Notes: generated by a model from the sequence alone, not told the origin. Positions 38,191 to 48,817 are shown, numbered from the stretch's first letter. The stretch: DNA of 64,000 nucleotides from an uncultured Mycoplasmatota bacterium (GCA_900546745.1 URDT01000001.1:1-64000), one strand, 5' to 3'. Numbers and translations are program-made.

Positions 38191-39297
38191 ATGAATGAAA
38201 TAAAAAAATTAAGTAGTATTATAATCAATGATTCATTAAAGGTAAGGAGGAATGAAAAAGTTTTAATTATTAGTGATACTGATAAGCCAGCTTTATTAAT
38301 AAAAGAATTCATTAAAAATATTAGTAAAAATGAAGGAATACCATTTGTAGAAATACTATTCCCTAGTATTGAATCACTATTATTAGAAAAAACAACAGAA
38401 GAAAGAATTAAACAAATTTCAATTATTGAAGAACAAAAAATTAACAATTTTGATACTTTTATCTATATTAAATATACTAAGAATGAATTCGAAACGATAG
38501 ATATTGATCCACAGATTTTAAAAAATAAAGGAAATGCTTTAGAAAAAATAAATCAAACTAGAGTAAATGAAAGAAAATGGATATTATTGAATTATCCTTC
38601 TGAACTAGATGCTTATAAAGCAAAAATGAATACTGATAAATATTTTCAATATGCTTTAGAAGTAATGACTGTGGACTATAATCAAATGAAGCAAGATATC
38701 ATTCCATTATTAAAATTGATGGAAAAAACGGATAAAGTCCGCATTCTATCTCCAAATACAGATTTAACTTTTAGTATTAAAGATATTCCAATTATTCCTT
38801 GTTGTGGAGAATGTAATATTCCTGATGGTGAAATATATACAGCCCCAGTAAAAAATTCAGTAAATGGTATCATTACATACAATGTACCAAGTGTTTATCA
38901 TGGAAATATGTATCATAATATTCAATTAACTTTTGAAAATGGAAAAATTATTCAAGCTACTAGCGATGATAATAATAATCGATTAAATGAAATATTTAAT
39001 ACCGATGATGGTAGTAGATATGTAGGAGAATTTTCGCTAGGACTAAATCCTAAAATATTACACCCTGTTGGTAATATTTTATATGATGAAAAAATAATAG
39101 GAAGCCTCCATTTTACGCCAGGATCTTCTTACTATAATGCTTATAATGGAAACAACTCAGCCATTCATTGGGATTTAGTATTAATTCAAAGAAAAGAATA
39201 TGGAGGAGGAGAAATTTATTTTGATGATATATTAATTAGAAAAGATGGAATGTTCGTCTTACCAGAATTACAACATTTAAATTATCTTTCAAAATAG
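38191..39297 (+). CDS. aminopeptidase, M29 family
   Basis: 368 aa from ATG 38191 behind GAAAGGGTGA. The M29 metal-site region is intact: CGECNIPDGEIYTAPVKNSVNG, later YVGEFSLGLNP and the C-terminal GSSYYNAYNGNNSAIHWDLV. M29 enzymes (AmpS/AmpT) are dinuclear-metal exopeptidases with broad specificity. Divergent from the coat-like gene at 38138. Confidence 0.88.
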   Translation: MNEIKKLSSIIINDSLKVRRNEKVLIISDTDKPALLIKEFIKNISKNEGIPFVEILFPSIESLLLEKTTEERIKQISIIEEQKINNFDTFIYIKYTKNEFETIDIDPQILKNKGNALEKINQTRVNERKWILLNYPSELDAYKAKMNTDKYFQYALEVMTVDYNQMKQDIIPLLKLMEKTDKVRILSPNTDLTFSIKDIPIIPCCGECNIPDGEIYTAPVKNSVNGIITYNVPSVYHGNMYHNIQLTFENGKIIQATSDDNNNRLNEIFNTDDGSRYVGEFSLGLNPKILHPVGNILYDEKIIGSLHFTPGSSYYNAYNGNNSAIHWDLVLIQRKEYGGGEIYFDDILIRKDGMFVLPELQHLNYLSK

Positions 39298-39317
39298 TCA
39301 AAAATGACTATTTTTTT
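39291..39317 (+). terminator. terminator of the M29 gene
   Basis: Stem AAAATAGTCA / TGACTATTTT with a 4-nt loop and T-run, overlapping the stop codon. Confidence 0.85.
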
Positions 39318-39341
39318 CATATATTTTAGTAAGGTGATGTC

Positions 39342-40184
39342 ATGTATAAAATATTTAGAAATATAGGAATCTTAGCCCTTGTTTTAGTGAGTTTTTTATA
39401 TACAGAAAGAATTGTAAGTGTTGTAAAAGATTATGATAATATTATGATTGAAATAAAACAAAATAAAAATCAATATCGAATCGACCCTATAGAAGCCACT
39501 ATTACAGAAAATACTATAATTCCTGGTGTAAAAGGAAAAGAAGTGGATGTAGAAAAAAGCTATGCCAAAATGAAAAAGTATGGTAAATTTGAACCTACTT
39601 TATTAGCATATACAAAAATTAATCCACAAAATTTATTAAAAGATCATTTAGACAAAATGATTAGAAAGGGAAATTCTTCTAAGAAAATGGTATCAATTAT
39701 ATTTGAATTAAATAATATTGATGAAATTGATTCCATCTTAAAAATATTAGAAACTAATAATATAAAAGGAAATTTTTTCATTGATAGTACATGGATTGGA
39801 AATAATGAAAAGACTATTATTGAATTAGTAAAAAATGGACATATAATAGGAAACCTAAGTTATAAAGGCGATTATACAAATTCTAAATTTATGGAATTAG
39901 ATAACATTATAAAAAAAATAGCAGGTCAAAAAGTAAGCTATTGTTATTTGAATGAATATAATAAACAAGTATTAGATATATGTTCAAAGCAAGGGGATTA
40001 TACAATCTATCCTGATATTATTATAAAAAATAATATGCTTGTTGATGTGAAAAAAAATTTAGTTTCAGGTAGTATTATTAGTGTGAAAAATATTAACAAA
40101 GATCTAGATTTAGAGTTATTAATACAATATATCAAAAGTAAGGGAATGGAAATTGTAAATTTAAGAACTCTTTTAAGTGAATAA
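39342..40184 (+). CDS. NodB-like polysaccharide deacetylase homologue, active site lost
   Basis: 280 aa with an N-terminal anchor helix (IGILALVLVSFLYTERIV). The C-terminal half has the NodB pattern: VSIIFELNNIDEIDSILKIL, IKGNFFIDSTWIGNNEKTII, LVKNGHIIGNLSYKGDYTN. The catalytic TFDDG motif is IFELN and HS/TxxH is LSYKG, so the metal triad is missing. Probably an extracellular non-enzymatic binding domain. ATG 39342 behind AAGGTGATG. Confidence 0.65.
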   Translation: MYKIFRNIGILALVLVSFLYTERIVSVVKDYDNIMIEIKQNKNQYRIDPIEATITENTIIPGVKGKEVDVEKSYAKMKKYGKFEPTLLAYTKINPQNLLKDHLDKMIRKGNSSKKMVSIIFELNNIDEIDSILKILETNNIKGNFFIDSTWIGNNEKTIIELVKNGHIIGNLSYKGDYTNSKFMELDNIIKKIAGQKVSYCYLNEYNKQVLDICSKQGDYTIYPDIIIKNNMLVDVKKNLVSGSIISVKNINKDLDLELLIQYIKSKGMEIVNLRTLLSE

Positions 40185-40188
40185 ATGA

Positions 40189-40217
40189 TTGACATTCATT
40201 CATTAATTTTATATACT
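40189..40217 (+). promoter_or_regulatory. promoter of the 394-aa protein gene
   Basis: TTGACA (40189-40194) and TATACT (40212-40217), 17-bp spacing, 27 bp before the start codon. Confidence 0.85.
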
Positions 40218-40244
40218 ATAAACCGTTTAGTTTGGGGGATATAT

Positions 40245-41429
40245 ATGAAATCAATAGAAAAATTTATTCACTCTTTAGAAGTGTTAAGAATTAATTTACA
40301 AAGTGAAATGCTTTCTAACTTAAAGTTTCAACAAGATGAATTATCCAAAATTGTTACTTCAAATGATTGGTCAAAAAAAGAAGAAATCGATAAAAACTTA
40401 TTAGAAAATGAAATAAAAATATGTAAACATTCTTTAATTTCAAATGTGTTGAGAATTTTACAAATAGATCCATCAAGTTGGAACATGTGTGGTGAAATAT
40501 TTGTTGAATTTGATTTGTTATCTGAATTGTTGATAGAAACAAAATTAAATATGAAAGAACAAGCAGAGATAATAGAATATTTAATTTCTAAAAATTTAGC
40601 TGCTGGAGTAGCAAATGCAAAAGTTGATTATTTTGATATAAGGAAATTAAACGATTTTGAATTCAAGAATATTACTTACCAACAAGCAGAAGAGTTCCTT
40701 AAAACAGATGGCTACCGCAGATTATCAGAAAAGGAAAAAAAGACAGAATTGGAAACAAATGCATTCATAGAATTACAAAACTTTATTAATCAAAATATGG
40801 AACAACGTAATGATATAACAACTATTCATAAGACTATAGAAGAGGATTATTTCAACCACAAAGATAGTCTTACTGAAGAAAATATAACTAGTTATATTGA
40901 CCAATTAAAAAAATTAAAGTTATCTGATGAAGTAGCAACATCATTAAGAATATTTTTAATGAAAAAAATAAAAAAAGAAAAACCAACACTTCAACTGAAA
41001 ACAATCAAAAATTTAAAAAAGGATGTTATTTTATCTAAAAAACAATATTATGAATTAGAGTCAAAATTAAAAGAAATGCTAGATTTGGATACAATGACTT
41101 TTAAAAGAGAAATATATAGTGATGAGTTACAAAATTTATTTCAAATTATGATTCAATTAAAATATGATAAAGAAACAATTTATGAAGTTGCTAGAAAATA
41201 TGAAAAAATGAATCAACAAAAGAATGCTATAGTATTATATTTAGAAGTGATTGACCAATTAAGAGATTATATAAGTGAAGAGGAAGTTCATAACTTAGAA
41301 GAAATCTTCCAAGAAACATTCATTTGTAATTCAGAAGATTATATAGAATGGAAAAATATGTTAAAAGAAAATTTACTTGACCAAATAAATCAAATTCCAA
41401 AAGATCATATTTTAAAATTAGTAAAGTAG
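40245..41429 (+). CDS. hypothetical coiled-coil protein
   Basis: 394 aa from ATG 40245 behind GGGGGAT; an in-frame ATG at 40185 overlaps the promoter. It is nearly all helix, Lys- and Glu-rich, with heptad-like stretches (DELSKIVTSNDWSKKEEIDK) and no membrane segment. A C-terminal TPR-like part (YDKETIYEVARKYEKMNQQK, NAIVLYLEVIDQLR) is possible. No family recognised. It has its own consensus promoter and terminator. Confidence 0.7.
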   Translation: MKSIEKFIHSLEVLRINLQSEMLSNLKFQQDELSKIVTSNDWSKKEEIDKNLLENEIKICKHSLISNVLRILQIDPSSWNMCGEIFVEFDLLSELLIETKLNMKEQAEIIEYLISKNLAAGVANAKVDYFDIRKLNDFEFKNITYQQAEEFLKTDGYRRLSEKEKKTELETNAFIELQNFINQNMEQRNDITTIHKTIEEDYFNHKDSLTEENITSYIDQLKKLKLSDEVATSLRIFLMKKIKKEKPTLQLKTIKNLKKDVILSKKQYYELESKLKEMLDLDTMTFKREIYSDELQNLFQIMIQLKYDKETIYEVARKYEKMNQQKNAIVLYLEVIDQLRDYISEEEVHNLEEIFQETFICNSEDYIEWKNMLKENLLDQINQIPKDHILKLVK

Positions 41430-41450
41430 ACTTAGGTCTACTTTTATTTG
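41423..41450 (+). terminator. terminator of the 394-aa protein gene
   Basis: Stem AAAGTAGAC / GTCTACTTT with a 4-nt loop, overlapping the stop. Confidence 0.85.
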
Positions 41451-41483
41451 CGTCGATGTGATATGATAAAGTAGGTGATGTTT

Positions 41484-43649
41484 GTGAAAGAACTACTTTC
41501 TCCGGCTGGAAATATGGAATCTTTAAAAGCTGCTATTTCCGCAGGTTGTGATGCAGTATATTTAGGGGGATATACATTTGGTGCTAGAAATTATGCTTCT
41601 AATTTTTCTGATCAAGAATTAATAGATGCAATTGATTATGCTCATATATATGGTGTAAAAGTATATGTAACGGTAAATACTATGATATATGAAGATGAAA
41701 CAGATCGTTTTATTCAGTATGTTGATTTTTTACATCAAAATAATGTAGATGCTGTTATTATTCAAGATTTAGGAATGATGGATTATTTAAGAAAAACTTA
41801 TCAAAATTTAGAAATTCATGCTTCTACTCAAATGAATGTTCATAATGTAGAAGGAGCCAAATTCCTAGAAAAATTAGGGGTTAAAAGAGTTGTCTTAGCC
41901 CGTGAGACAAGTATTGAAGTAATAAAAGAAATTAAAAAACAAACAAATATTGAAATCGAAATATTTATACAAGGAGCTTTATGCCTTAGTTACTCAGGAC
42001 AATGTTTGATGAGTAGTTTACTAGGAGGAAGAAGCGGAAATAGAGGTACTTGTAGTCAATGTTGTAGAATGCAGTATGATCTTTTTCATAATGATAAAAA
42101 AATCAATAAAGACCAATACTTACTTAGTACAAAAGATTTAAATACATTAGAATATATCAAAGAATTAGTAAATATTGGAGTAGATTCCTTTAAAATAGAA
42201 GGTCGTATGAAACGCCCTGAATATGTTTATTTAATGACTAATATTTATAGAAAAGCAATCGATGGGAACTTGGATTCTATAGAAAACTCTCTTTTAGAGA
42301 TGAAAAAGATATTCAATCGTGAGTTTACAAAAGGATTTTTATTTCATGAAAAAAATAATAATTTTATTAATCCTAAAAGACCAAATCATATTGGAATTCC
42401 AATTGGTACTATAGTTTCATGTAGTTCAAAATTTACGACAATTGAGTTAACGAATGAAGTTATTCAAGAAGATGGTATTCGTATTTTAAATAAAAAAGAA
42501 GATGTAGGTTTTATTTTAAATAAAATATATCTTCATAAAAAACTTGTAAATAGTGCGAAAAAAGGTGACATTATAGAAGTACCTACAAAAGGATTTGTTC
42601 AAAAAGGTGATCTTGTTTTAAAAACAACCGATAAAAAGCAAATGCTTTCTTTACAAGAACAAATGAAAAATACACGAAAAATCGATATTTCTATGGATAT
42701 TGTAATTCATAAAAATGAGCCTATTTCTCTTTCAATATCTGATTTTAATCATAAAATTACTGTAAAAAGTGATTATATTGTAGAAGAATTTCAAAACTTA
42801 CCAACTCCTAAAGCAAGGATCATAGAACAATTTAAAAAATTAGGAGATACTCCATTTTCTTTGAAAAATATTCATGTAGATTATGAAGATTCTTTTGTAA
42901 AAATTAGTGAAATTAATGAAATTAGGAGAAGAGCTGTTCAAAAATTAATTCAGGCTAGACAATATAAAATTCCCTATATTAAAAATACTTATGAAATAGA
43001 TTTACCAAATTATTCTACTAATAGAAATATTTCTGTAATGATTAGAAATTTAGAGGATTATCATTTTATTCAAAATAAAAAACTAGATTCTATTTATATG
43101 AAATCGGATATTATAGAAAAAATACAAGATCATAGAAAAGTTTTAAAAATTCCTAGAGTGAATTTTAATTTGAAGGAAATTCAAGGAAAAGTATTGATTT
43201 CTGATTTAGGATCCTTAGAAAAATATAAACAAGTAATTACCGATTTTGGATTTAATGTAGCCAATTCTTATACAGTAGCATTCCTACATTCTTTAGGTGT
43301 TTTAAAAGTTACTTTATCTTATGAATTAACAAAAGAACAAATTAAAAATATTATTGAAGCTTATCATAAAAGATATTGTGTACATCCTAATTTGGAAGTT
43401 ATTGTAAGTTCTTATCCAGAAGTTATGATTTCTAAATTTCGTTTATTAGATTATTTTCATATTCATAATGGCAAGAATTATTTAAAGGATAGACACCAAC
43501 ATCAATTTAAAATAGAAGAAACTAGTGATATCATGACTATTTATCACTTTGAAAAAATAAAATTAGATTCCAATTCTATTTTTGAATTAGGAATTAATAA
43601 TGTAAGAATTCATATAGAAGATAATGATGATATAAATACCTTAAAATAG
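41484..43649 (+). CDS. U32 family peptidase / RlhA-like 23S rRNA hydroxylation protein
   Basis: 721 aa from GTG 41484 behind AGGTGATG. N-terminal U32 domain: KELLSPAGNMESLKAAISAG, DAVYLGGYTFGARNYA and the Cys cluster QGALCLSYSGQCLMSSLLGG ... RGTCSQCCRMQYDL. A long C-terminal extension of about 400 aa corresponds to the DUF3656-containing type. Relatives (RlhA, TrhP) hydroxylate rRNA or tRNA pyrimidines using an iron-sulfur centre and prephenate. Exact target not readable. Confidence 0.88.
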   Translation: MKELLSPAGNMESLKAAISAGCDAVYLGGYTFGARNYASNFSDQELIDAIDYAHIYGVKVYVTVNTMIYEDETDRFIQYVDFLHQNNVDAVIIQDLGMMDYLRKTYQNLEIHASTQMNVHNVEGAKFLEKLGVKRVVLARETSIEVIKEIKKQTNIEIEIFIQGALCLSYSGQCLMSSLLGGRSGNRGTCSQCCRMQYDLFHNDKKINKDQYLLSTKDLNTLEYIKELVNIGVDSFKIEGRMKRPEYVYLMTNIYRKAIDGNLDSIENSLLEMKKIFNREFTKGFLFHEKNNNFINPKRPNHIGIPIGTIVSCSSKFTTIELTNEVIQEDGIRILNKKEDVGFILNKIYLHKKLVNSAKKGDIIEVPTKGFVQKGDLVLKTTDKKQMLSLQEQMKNTRKIDISMDIVIHKNEPISLSISDFNHKITVKSDYIVEEFQNLPTPKARIIEQFKKLGDTPFSLKNIHVDYEDSFVKISEINEIRRRAVQKLIQARQYKIPYIKNTYEIDLPNYSTNRNISVMIRNLEDYHFIQNKKLDSIYMKSDIIEKIQDHRKVLKIPRVNFNLKEIQGKVLISDLGSLEKYKQVITDFGFNVANSYTVAFLHSLGVLKVTLSYELTKEQIKNIIEAYHKRYCVHPNLEVIVSSYPEVMISKFRLLDYFHIHNGKNYLKDRHQHQFKIEETSDIMTIYHFEKIKLDSNSIFELGINNVRIHIEDNDDINTLK

Positions 43650-43658
43650 GTATTTTTT
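43634..43658 (+). terminator. terminator of the U32 gene
   Basis: Stem AAATACCT / AGGTATTT, T-run, overlapping the stop codon. Confidence 0.8.
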
Positions 43659-43694
43659 TCATATTAAGAAAGAAACTATAAAAGAGGTGATAAG

Positions 43695-44561
43695 ATGATA
43701 CTTCTTTATATTGAAGATAAAATTCTTTCTGGTACAATAGCAACTTACTTAGACTATTTAAATCTTGATTATACAACTAATATCGATCATAAAGTAGAAT
43801 GCGCTATTGTTGCTGAGATAAATCCTAAAACAAGAAAAATTGCTCAAACTACAAAAACTATTTTTATTGCTTATTTAGAAGAACAAAAGATTTATACAAA
43901 ATTTATGAAAAAAAATAAAAATTCTAAGCAATACAAAGAAAAAATATTAAAATTTTTTGAAGATTGTACCAATATTGTTGTTAGTATGCCTATTTTTCAA
44001 AAAATCATCTCCTCTAGCACAAATATTACAGTAATTCCAAAAGAACCATTTCAGTTAAATTTAGTAAAAACAAAAAAAGGAAAAGATATTGTTTTTTATG
44101 ATCCAAAATATCAAAATTTGAATATGATTTATGAACTTTCTATTCATTATCCGAAACTTAAATTTTATTATGTTGGGTATAAAAATGAGTTAACGATGCG
44201 AGAACGAACTATCTTTAATAAACTTCCTAATAATGTAATAAAATGTAAAAAAATGGATATTATTTCTTATATGAATTTAGTAAATAGTGCCTATATTGTG
44301 ATTCATAATGATATAGATGATTTTTATCAAATTCCAATATTACTCAAAAAAAATCTCATTATCAAAGATATTCCATATTATGAAAATTTTTTAATTCCAA
44401 GTAAAGATTGCTATTTTTATGATAATTTTAAATCTTTAGTTTTAAAATTGGAAAAAATAAAAAATAGACGACTTTCAAACTTGACAGATGAAGTTTACTG
44501 TAAACTAAGTAAAATAGATTGTAAATATGTGTCTTATAAATACCAAATTCTTTTAGTTTAG
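43695..44561 (+). CDS. hypothetical protein, distant GT-B glycosyltransferase fold
   Basis: 288 aa, ATG 43695 behind AGAGGTGATA. The second half reads like the donor domain of GT4 enzymes: GKDIVFYDPKYQNLNMIYEL, HYPKLKFYYVG, VIKCKKMDIISYMNLVNSA YIVIHNDIDDF (helix near the place of the usual E-x7-E) and a final KFYDNF-like region. The acceptor half is short and the usual nucleotide-sugar residues are not obvious. Function uncertain. Confidence 0.55.
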   Translation: MILLYIEDKILSGTIATYLDYLNLDYTTNIDHKVECAIVAEINPKTRKIAQTTKTIFIAYLEEQKIYTKFMKKNKNSKQYKEKILKFFEDCTNIVVSMPIFQKIISSSTNITVIPKEPFQLNLVKTKKGKDIVFYDPKYQNLNMIYELSIHYPKLKFYYVGYKNELTMRERTIFNKLPNNVIKCKKMDIISYMNLVNSAYIVIHNDIDDFYQIPILLKKNLIIKDIPYYENFLIPSKDCYFYDNFKSLVLKLEKIKNRRLSNLTDEVYCKLSKIDCKYVSYKYQILLV

Positions 44562-44610
44562 ACTATATTTTTTAAGAATATTCCTTTATAATGTAAATAG
44601 AGGTGTTACA

Positions 44611-46731
44611 ATGCGAGAACAAGTTTTACAAATTTTAAAGAATACAGATAAGGCTTTAACAATTCATGAAATTAATGATATTATGGGATATAAAAGTACT
44701 GATGATTTTAAATCTTTATTAAAAGTAATCAATGAATTAGAAGATGAATTTGTAATTTATCATACAAATAAAGATAAATTTATGCTTTTCAATAACAGTC
44801 ATCTTAGAGTAGGAACTTTACTTTCTACAACAAAAGATTTTGCTTTTGTTGATATTGAAGGAGATGAAGATGTTTTTGTTCATGCTTCTAATTTAAATGG
44901 AGCAATTCATAAAGACAAAGTTATTGTGGAGATTACTTCTAAGGCAGGACTTCGTTTAGAAGGAAGAATTGTAAAAGTAGTAGATCGTAATTTAAATCAA
45001 TTGGTAGGAGAAATTTATTATAAAAATAATAAAGCTCATTTAAAGTTAGATGAAGAAAAATTTAAGATTGATGTAATTATTGAACCAGACAAATTAAAGA
45101 ATGCGATGGAAGGACATAAAGTTCTAGCAAAAGTAACAAGACAAATTGCTGGAAATGTTTATCATGGAGAGGTAATTAAAATTATAGGACATAAAAATGA
45201 TCCTGGTGTTGATATTTTATCAATTGTATATAAGTACGGAATTAATGATACTTTCCCTGATAAAGTAGTGAAAGAATTAGATCAAATTCCAGATTCTGTG
45301 AAAGAAGAAGAGAAAAAAGGTAGAAGAGATTTAACAGACCATATGATTTTTACAATCGATGGGGATGATACAAAGGATATTGATGATGCTGTTGAAGTGG
45401 AAAAATTAGAAAATGGACATTATAAATTAGGCGTTCATATTGCAGATGTTAGTTATTATGTAAAAGAAGGTACTGCTTTATATGATGAAGCCTATGAAAG
45501 AGGTACAAGTGTTTATTTAGCAGATCGTGTAATTCCAATGTTACCTCATAAATTATCAAATGGAATTTGTTCTTTAAATCCTGGAGTAGAACGTTTAGCG
45601 CTTTCTTGTGTAATGGAAATTGATACAAAAGGAAATGTTGTCGATTATGAAATTTTTGAAAGTGTTATAAAATCTCGTAAACAAATGACTTATAAAAATG
45701 TAAATAAGATTTTAGAAGAAAACATTGTCCCAGAAGGATATGAAGATTTTGCAGATTCTTTAAGAACTATGGAAGAATTGGCTAAAATATTACGTGCTAA
45801 TAAGGTATCTAGAGGTTATATTGACTTTGATATTGATGAAGCCAAAATTATTGTAGATGAAGATGGAAAAGCTATTGACGTTACATTAAGAGAAAGAGGA
45901 ACTGGAGAAAAGTTAATTGAAGATTTTATGATTGCTGCGAATGAAACAGTTGCTTCTTATATTTATTATTTGGAATATCCTTTTATTTATCGTGTGCATG
46001 GTGAACCTAGTCCAGAAAAAATTAAAAGTTTTTTAACTTATGTAAGTTCTGCCGGATATCAATTAAAAGGCAAGGTAACAGAAATTTATCCAAGCACAAT
46101 GCAAAATTTATTAGATCAATTGAAAGATGCTCCTGAATATCCTGTATTTTCTTCTTTACTTTTAAGAAGTATGCAAAAGGCTGTTTATGATACGAATAAT
46201 ATAGGACATTTTGGTTTAGCAAGTAAATGTTATACACATTTTACTTCTCCTATTCGAAGATTCCCAGATACTACTGTTCATAGATTATTACACAAATATA
46301 TTTTTGATGGTAAAAATGATGCTGATACTTTGAAAATGGAAGAGACTAAGTTACCAGAAATCGCAAAACATTCTTCTCAAAAAGAAAGAGATTCTGTTGA
46401 TTGTGAACGTGAAGTAGATGATATGAAAATGGCTGAATATATGATGAATCATATAGGAGAAGAGTATTCTGGTATGATTAGTGGAATTACTAAATTTGGT
46501 ATTTTTGTTCAACTTCCAAATTTAGTAGAGGGATTAATTCGTTTAGATGATTTAACAGATGATCATTATACTTATGATGAATCAACAATTCGTTTAATTG
46601 GAACTAAAAATAAACGAGGATATCGTTTAGGAGATCAGTTAAATGTTGTTGTGAAGGCTGCAAATAAAGAAGCACATACAATTGATTTTGTTTTAGCAAA
46701 GGATAAAAAAAATGGTAGAAATAAAAAATAG
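44611..46731 (+). CDS. rnr: ribonuclease R
   Basis: 706 aa. N-terminal winged helix and cold-shock domains, then the RNB domain: [22 protein letters not shown] with the metal-binding Asp series, [29 protein letters not shown], and [17 protein letters not shown] [17 protein letters not shown]. An S1 domain is at the C-terminus ([20 protein letters not shown]). A 3'-5' exonuclease working with tmRNA, encoded next to smpB and ssrA as in many Firmicutes. Overlaps smpB by 20 nt. Confidence 0.97.
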   Translation: MREQVLQILKNTDKALTIHEINDIMGYKSTDDFKSLLKVINELEDEFVIYHTNKDKFMLFNNSHLRVGTLLSTTKDFAFVDIEGDEDVFVHASNLNGAIHKDKVIVEITSKAGLRLEGRIVKVVDRNLNQLVGEIYYKNNKAHLKLDEEKFKIDVIIEPDKLKNAMEGHKVLAKVTRQIAGNVYHGEVIKIIGHKNDPGVDILSIVYKYGINDTFPDKVVKELDQIPDSVKEEEKKGRRDLTDHMIFTIDGDDTKDIDDAVEVEKLENGHYKLGVHIADVSYYVKEGTALYDEAYERGTSVYLADRVIPMLPHKLSNGICSLNPGVERLALSCVMEIDTKGNVVDYEIFESVIKSRKQMTYKNVNKILEENIVPEGYEDFADSLRTMEELAKILRANKVSRGYIDFDIDEAKIIVDEDGKAIDVTLRERGTGEKLIEDFMIAANETVASYIYYLEYPFIYRVHGEPSPEKIKSFLTYVSSAGYQLKGKVTEIYPSTMQNLLDQLKDAPEYPVFSSLLLRSMQKAVYDTNNIGHFGLASKCYTHFTSPIRRFPDTTVHRLLHKYIFDGKNDADTLKMEETKLPEIAKHSSQKERDSVDCEREVDDMKMAEYMMNHIGEEYSGMISGITKFGIFVQLPNLVEGLIRLDDLTDDHYTYDESTIRLIGTKNKRGYRLGDQLNVVVKAANKEAHTIDFVLAKDKKNGRNKK

Positions 46732-47155
46732 AAAAGCAAATTTTGATTATGAAATTTTAGAAACATATGAAGCTGGTATCGTTTTAACAGGAACTGAAAT
46801 TAAATCGATTAGAGCAGGAAAAGCAAATTTAAAAGATAGTTACGCAATTGTTAGAAATAATGAGATTTATTTATTGAATATGCATATTAGTCATTATGAA
46901 CAAGGAAATATTTTTAATCATGATGAGACAAGAACTAGAAAACTTTTATTTCATAAAAAAGAGATTTATAAAATAAGAGATTTTTTAGAAAAAGATGGAT
47001 TAACTTTAGTTCCTTTGAAACTTTATTTCAAAGATAATTATGCTAAAATATTAATTGGTGTTGCTAAAGGTAAAAAGAATTACGATAAAAGAGAAGCAAT
47101 GAAAAAAAGAGACAATTTGAGAGAAATAAAAAAAGAACTAAAGTATTTGTCATAA
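46712..47155 (+). CDS. smpB: SsrA-binding protein SmpB
   Basis: 147 aa. Typical: [38 protein letters not shown] and a C-terminal [16 protein letters not shown] tail that enters the ribosome A-site. It carries tmRNA to stalled ribosomes. ATG 46712 lies within the end of rnr, so translation is coupled. Confidence 0.97.
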   Translation: MVEIKNRKANFDYEILETYEAGIVLTGTEIKSIRAGKANLKDSYAIVRNNEIYLLNMHISHYEQGNIFNHDETRTRKLLFHKKEIYKIRDFLEKDGLTLVPLKLYFKDNYAKILIGVAKGKKNYDKREAMKKRDNLREIKKELKYLS

Positions 47156-47163
47156 ATTACCTA

Positions 47164-47192
47164 TTGAACGAATAAATTATAGATGATATAAT
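47164..47192 (+). promoter_or_regulatory. ssrA promoter
   Basis: TTGAAC (47164-47169) and TATAAT (47187-47192), 17-bp spacing, 11 nt before the RNA start. Confidence 0.82.
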
Positions 47193-47202
47193 TTATTTTA
47201 AT

Positions 47203-47582
47203 GGGGCTGTCTTTGGTTTCGACAGAAATGTTCCGCTATAAACGGCAAGTCGTAGACATACGTTAAATGTACAAAAAAATAAATGCAAAAAATGTAAAAA
47301 ATGTATTAGCTTCAGTATTCAAGAGAAATGCTGTAGCCTTTGCCTAATTTAATTTAGAGTGATACAACTTTCTTTATTACCTTTCCTGTGGGTAATGTAG
47401 AAGGTTCGATTTTAGCAGGATATATTATTACTGGTCTTCAAAGTAATAATGAAATTTAGAAGATTACTAAAAAAGAGTTGTTGACTACTAACTTTTTTAG
47501 GACATTAATTAGTCAGCTAAACTTGTAGAAATTTATAGTAGGGTGTTTTTGGACAGGAGTTCGACCCTCCTCAGCTCCACCA
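47203..47582 (+). ncRNA. ssrA: transfer-messenger RNA (tmRNA)
   Basis: The tRNA-like ends pair GGGGCTG with CAGCTCC and end in encoded ACCA (47579-47582); the T-arm is GGAGTTCGACCCTCC. The tag frame opens at GCA 47285 and ends at TAA 47345-47347, giving 20 residues that start AKNVKNVLAS and end NAVAFA. The AFA ending recalls Mollicutes-type tags rather than LAA. tmRNA rescues stalled ribosomes with SmpB. Its 3' end is the integration site of the following prophage. Confidence 0.95.
47552..47582 (+). other. candidate attL in the ssrA 3' end
   Basis: The T-arm and acceptor end of tmRNA lie 63 nt from the end of an integrase gene that points toward it. Tyrosine integrases often use this site and leave the RNA gene intact. 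The second copy (attR) was not seen in the window and should lie beyond 64000. Confidence 0.6.
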
Positions 47583-47644
47583 ATATGAAATTAACCGTTG
47601 GAAATCAACGGTTTTAATTTTTTCTGGTCTTGTTTTTGGTCTTG

Positions 47645-48817
47645 TTAATTATAAGTATTGTTTGTTTTTTTATTGATCAAGTCTACTATTTCTTTTTGAA
47701 TATCATCAAATAGATGAAGATAAGTGTCTTGCATAACTTTTATTGTATGACCCATTCTTGCACTTGTTATAATAAAAAATTTAGTAGTGTCTGTTTGACC
47801 ATTTTTAACATATTCGTTTATTAAGAATGAAACATGACTATGCCTAAATTGATGTAGTGTTATTCTTTTTATGTCAGAGATTTTAAAATATTTATCTTTG
47901 TTAGTATCAATTTTATGTTGTTTTAACGGTTCATCATTTCCAAATACAAAATTATTAGGATTAAAATTTTTTTCTTCTTTAATTTTATTAAAATATGCGT
48001 ACATTATATTGCATAAATTATTATCCATATCAATTTTTCTGTTTTTTAAGTTTTTTGTAGATGTTATTTTCCATTTTGATTGTCTTGTTTTAACTGTTAA
48101 TGTTTTTGTTACATAAATAGTTCTTTTTTCAAAATTAATGTCATTCCAAGTTAAAGCTTGAATTTCACCTTTTCTCATGCCTGTAAAATAAACAAAATTA
48201 AAAAAAGTTTTCCAAAAATCATCATTAATTGCATTTATAAATATTTTAAATTCGTCATATGTAATATATTTTAATTTTTCTTCATTTTTTATTACTTTTT
48301 CCTTCTCGTTCGCTTCAAGCTTAAAATTTCCAATTAATCTTGCTACATTAATTCGTAGTTTATAAAATTTAATGGCTGTTTCAATTATAGATGTCATAAT
48401 CATGTGACATTTATTTTTATATCGCATTGAATAATTTTTTTTCTTTAACCATTCATGCCATTTTAATATATCATTTTCATTTATATCATATATTTTTTTA
48501 TTTTTATTAAAAAAAGGTAAAATATTATTTTTAATAACACTGCTATGTCCATAAATTGTTGATTCTTTATCATAAATAGTTAATTCGTCAATATATTTAT
48601 TAATGACCTCTCCAAGTGTTATACATTCAAATTCATTAATTTTTTTATTTTTTAATGAACTTTCTTCTTGATATGCTAACCAATATCCATCTCTACCAAT
48701 CCAATTTTTATTATGTCTTGTTATTTGTTTTTTCTGTCCATTCTCGTCAGTTATATAGGTTCTTATATAATATCTTTTTTGTCCATTCATTTTTTCTTTT
48801 TCTTCATATACTGGCAT
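47645..48817 (-). CDS. int: phage tyrosine integrase
   Basis: 390 aa, ATG 48817 behind AAGGAGATG. AP2-like arm-binding N-terminus (KNWIGRDGYWLAY), core-binding domain around residues 70-170, and the catalytic domain with TGMRKGEIQALTW (Arg I), HQFRHSHVSFLI (His-x-x-Arg) and MGHTIKVMQDTYLHLF (His/Tyr). It recombines phage and chromosome, apparently at ssrA. It marks the left end of the prophage. Confidence 0.95.
   Translation of the reverse strand: MPVYEEKEKMNGQKRYYIRTYITDENGQKKQITRHNKNWIGRDGYWLAYQEESSLKNKKINEFECITLGEVINKYIDELTIYDKESTIYGHSSVIKNNILPFFNKNKKIYDINENDILKWHEWLKKKNYSMRYKNKCHMIMTSIIETAIKFYKLRINVARLIGNFKLEANEKEKVIKNEEKLKYITYDEFKIFINAINDDFWKTFFNFVYFTGMRKGEIQALTWNDINFEKRTIYVTKTLTVKTRQSKWKITSTKNLKNRKIDMDNNLCNIMYAYFNKIKEEKNFNPNNFVFGNDEPLKQHKIDTNKDKYFKISDIKRITLHQFRHSHVSFLINEYVKNGQTDTTKFFIITSARMGHTIKVMQDTYLHLFDDIQKEIVDLINKKTNNTYN

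Noticed and set aside
37863..38447. Long reading of the coat-like gene (194 codons)
   Set aside because: The upstream part is antisense to the M29 gene; ATG 38138 has a perfect ribosome site.
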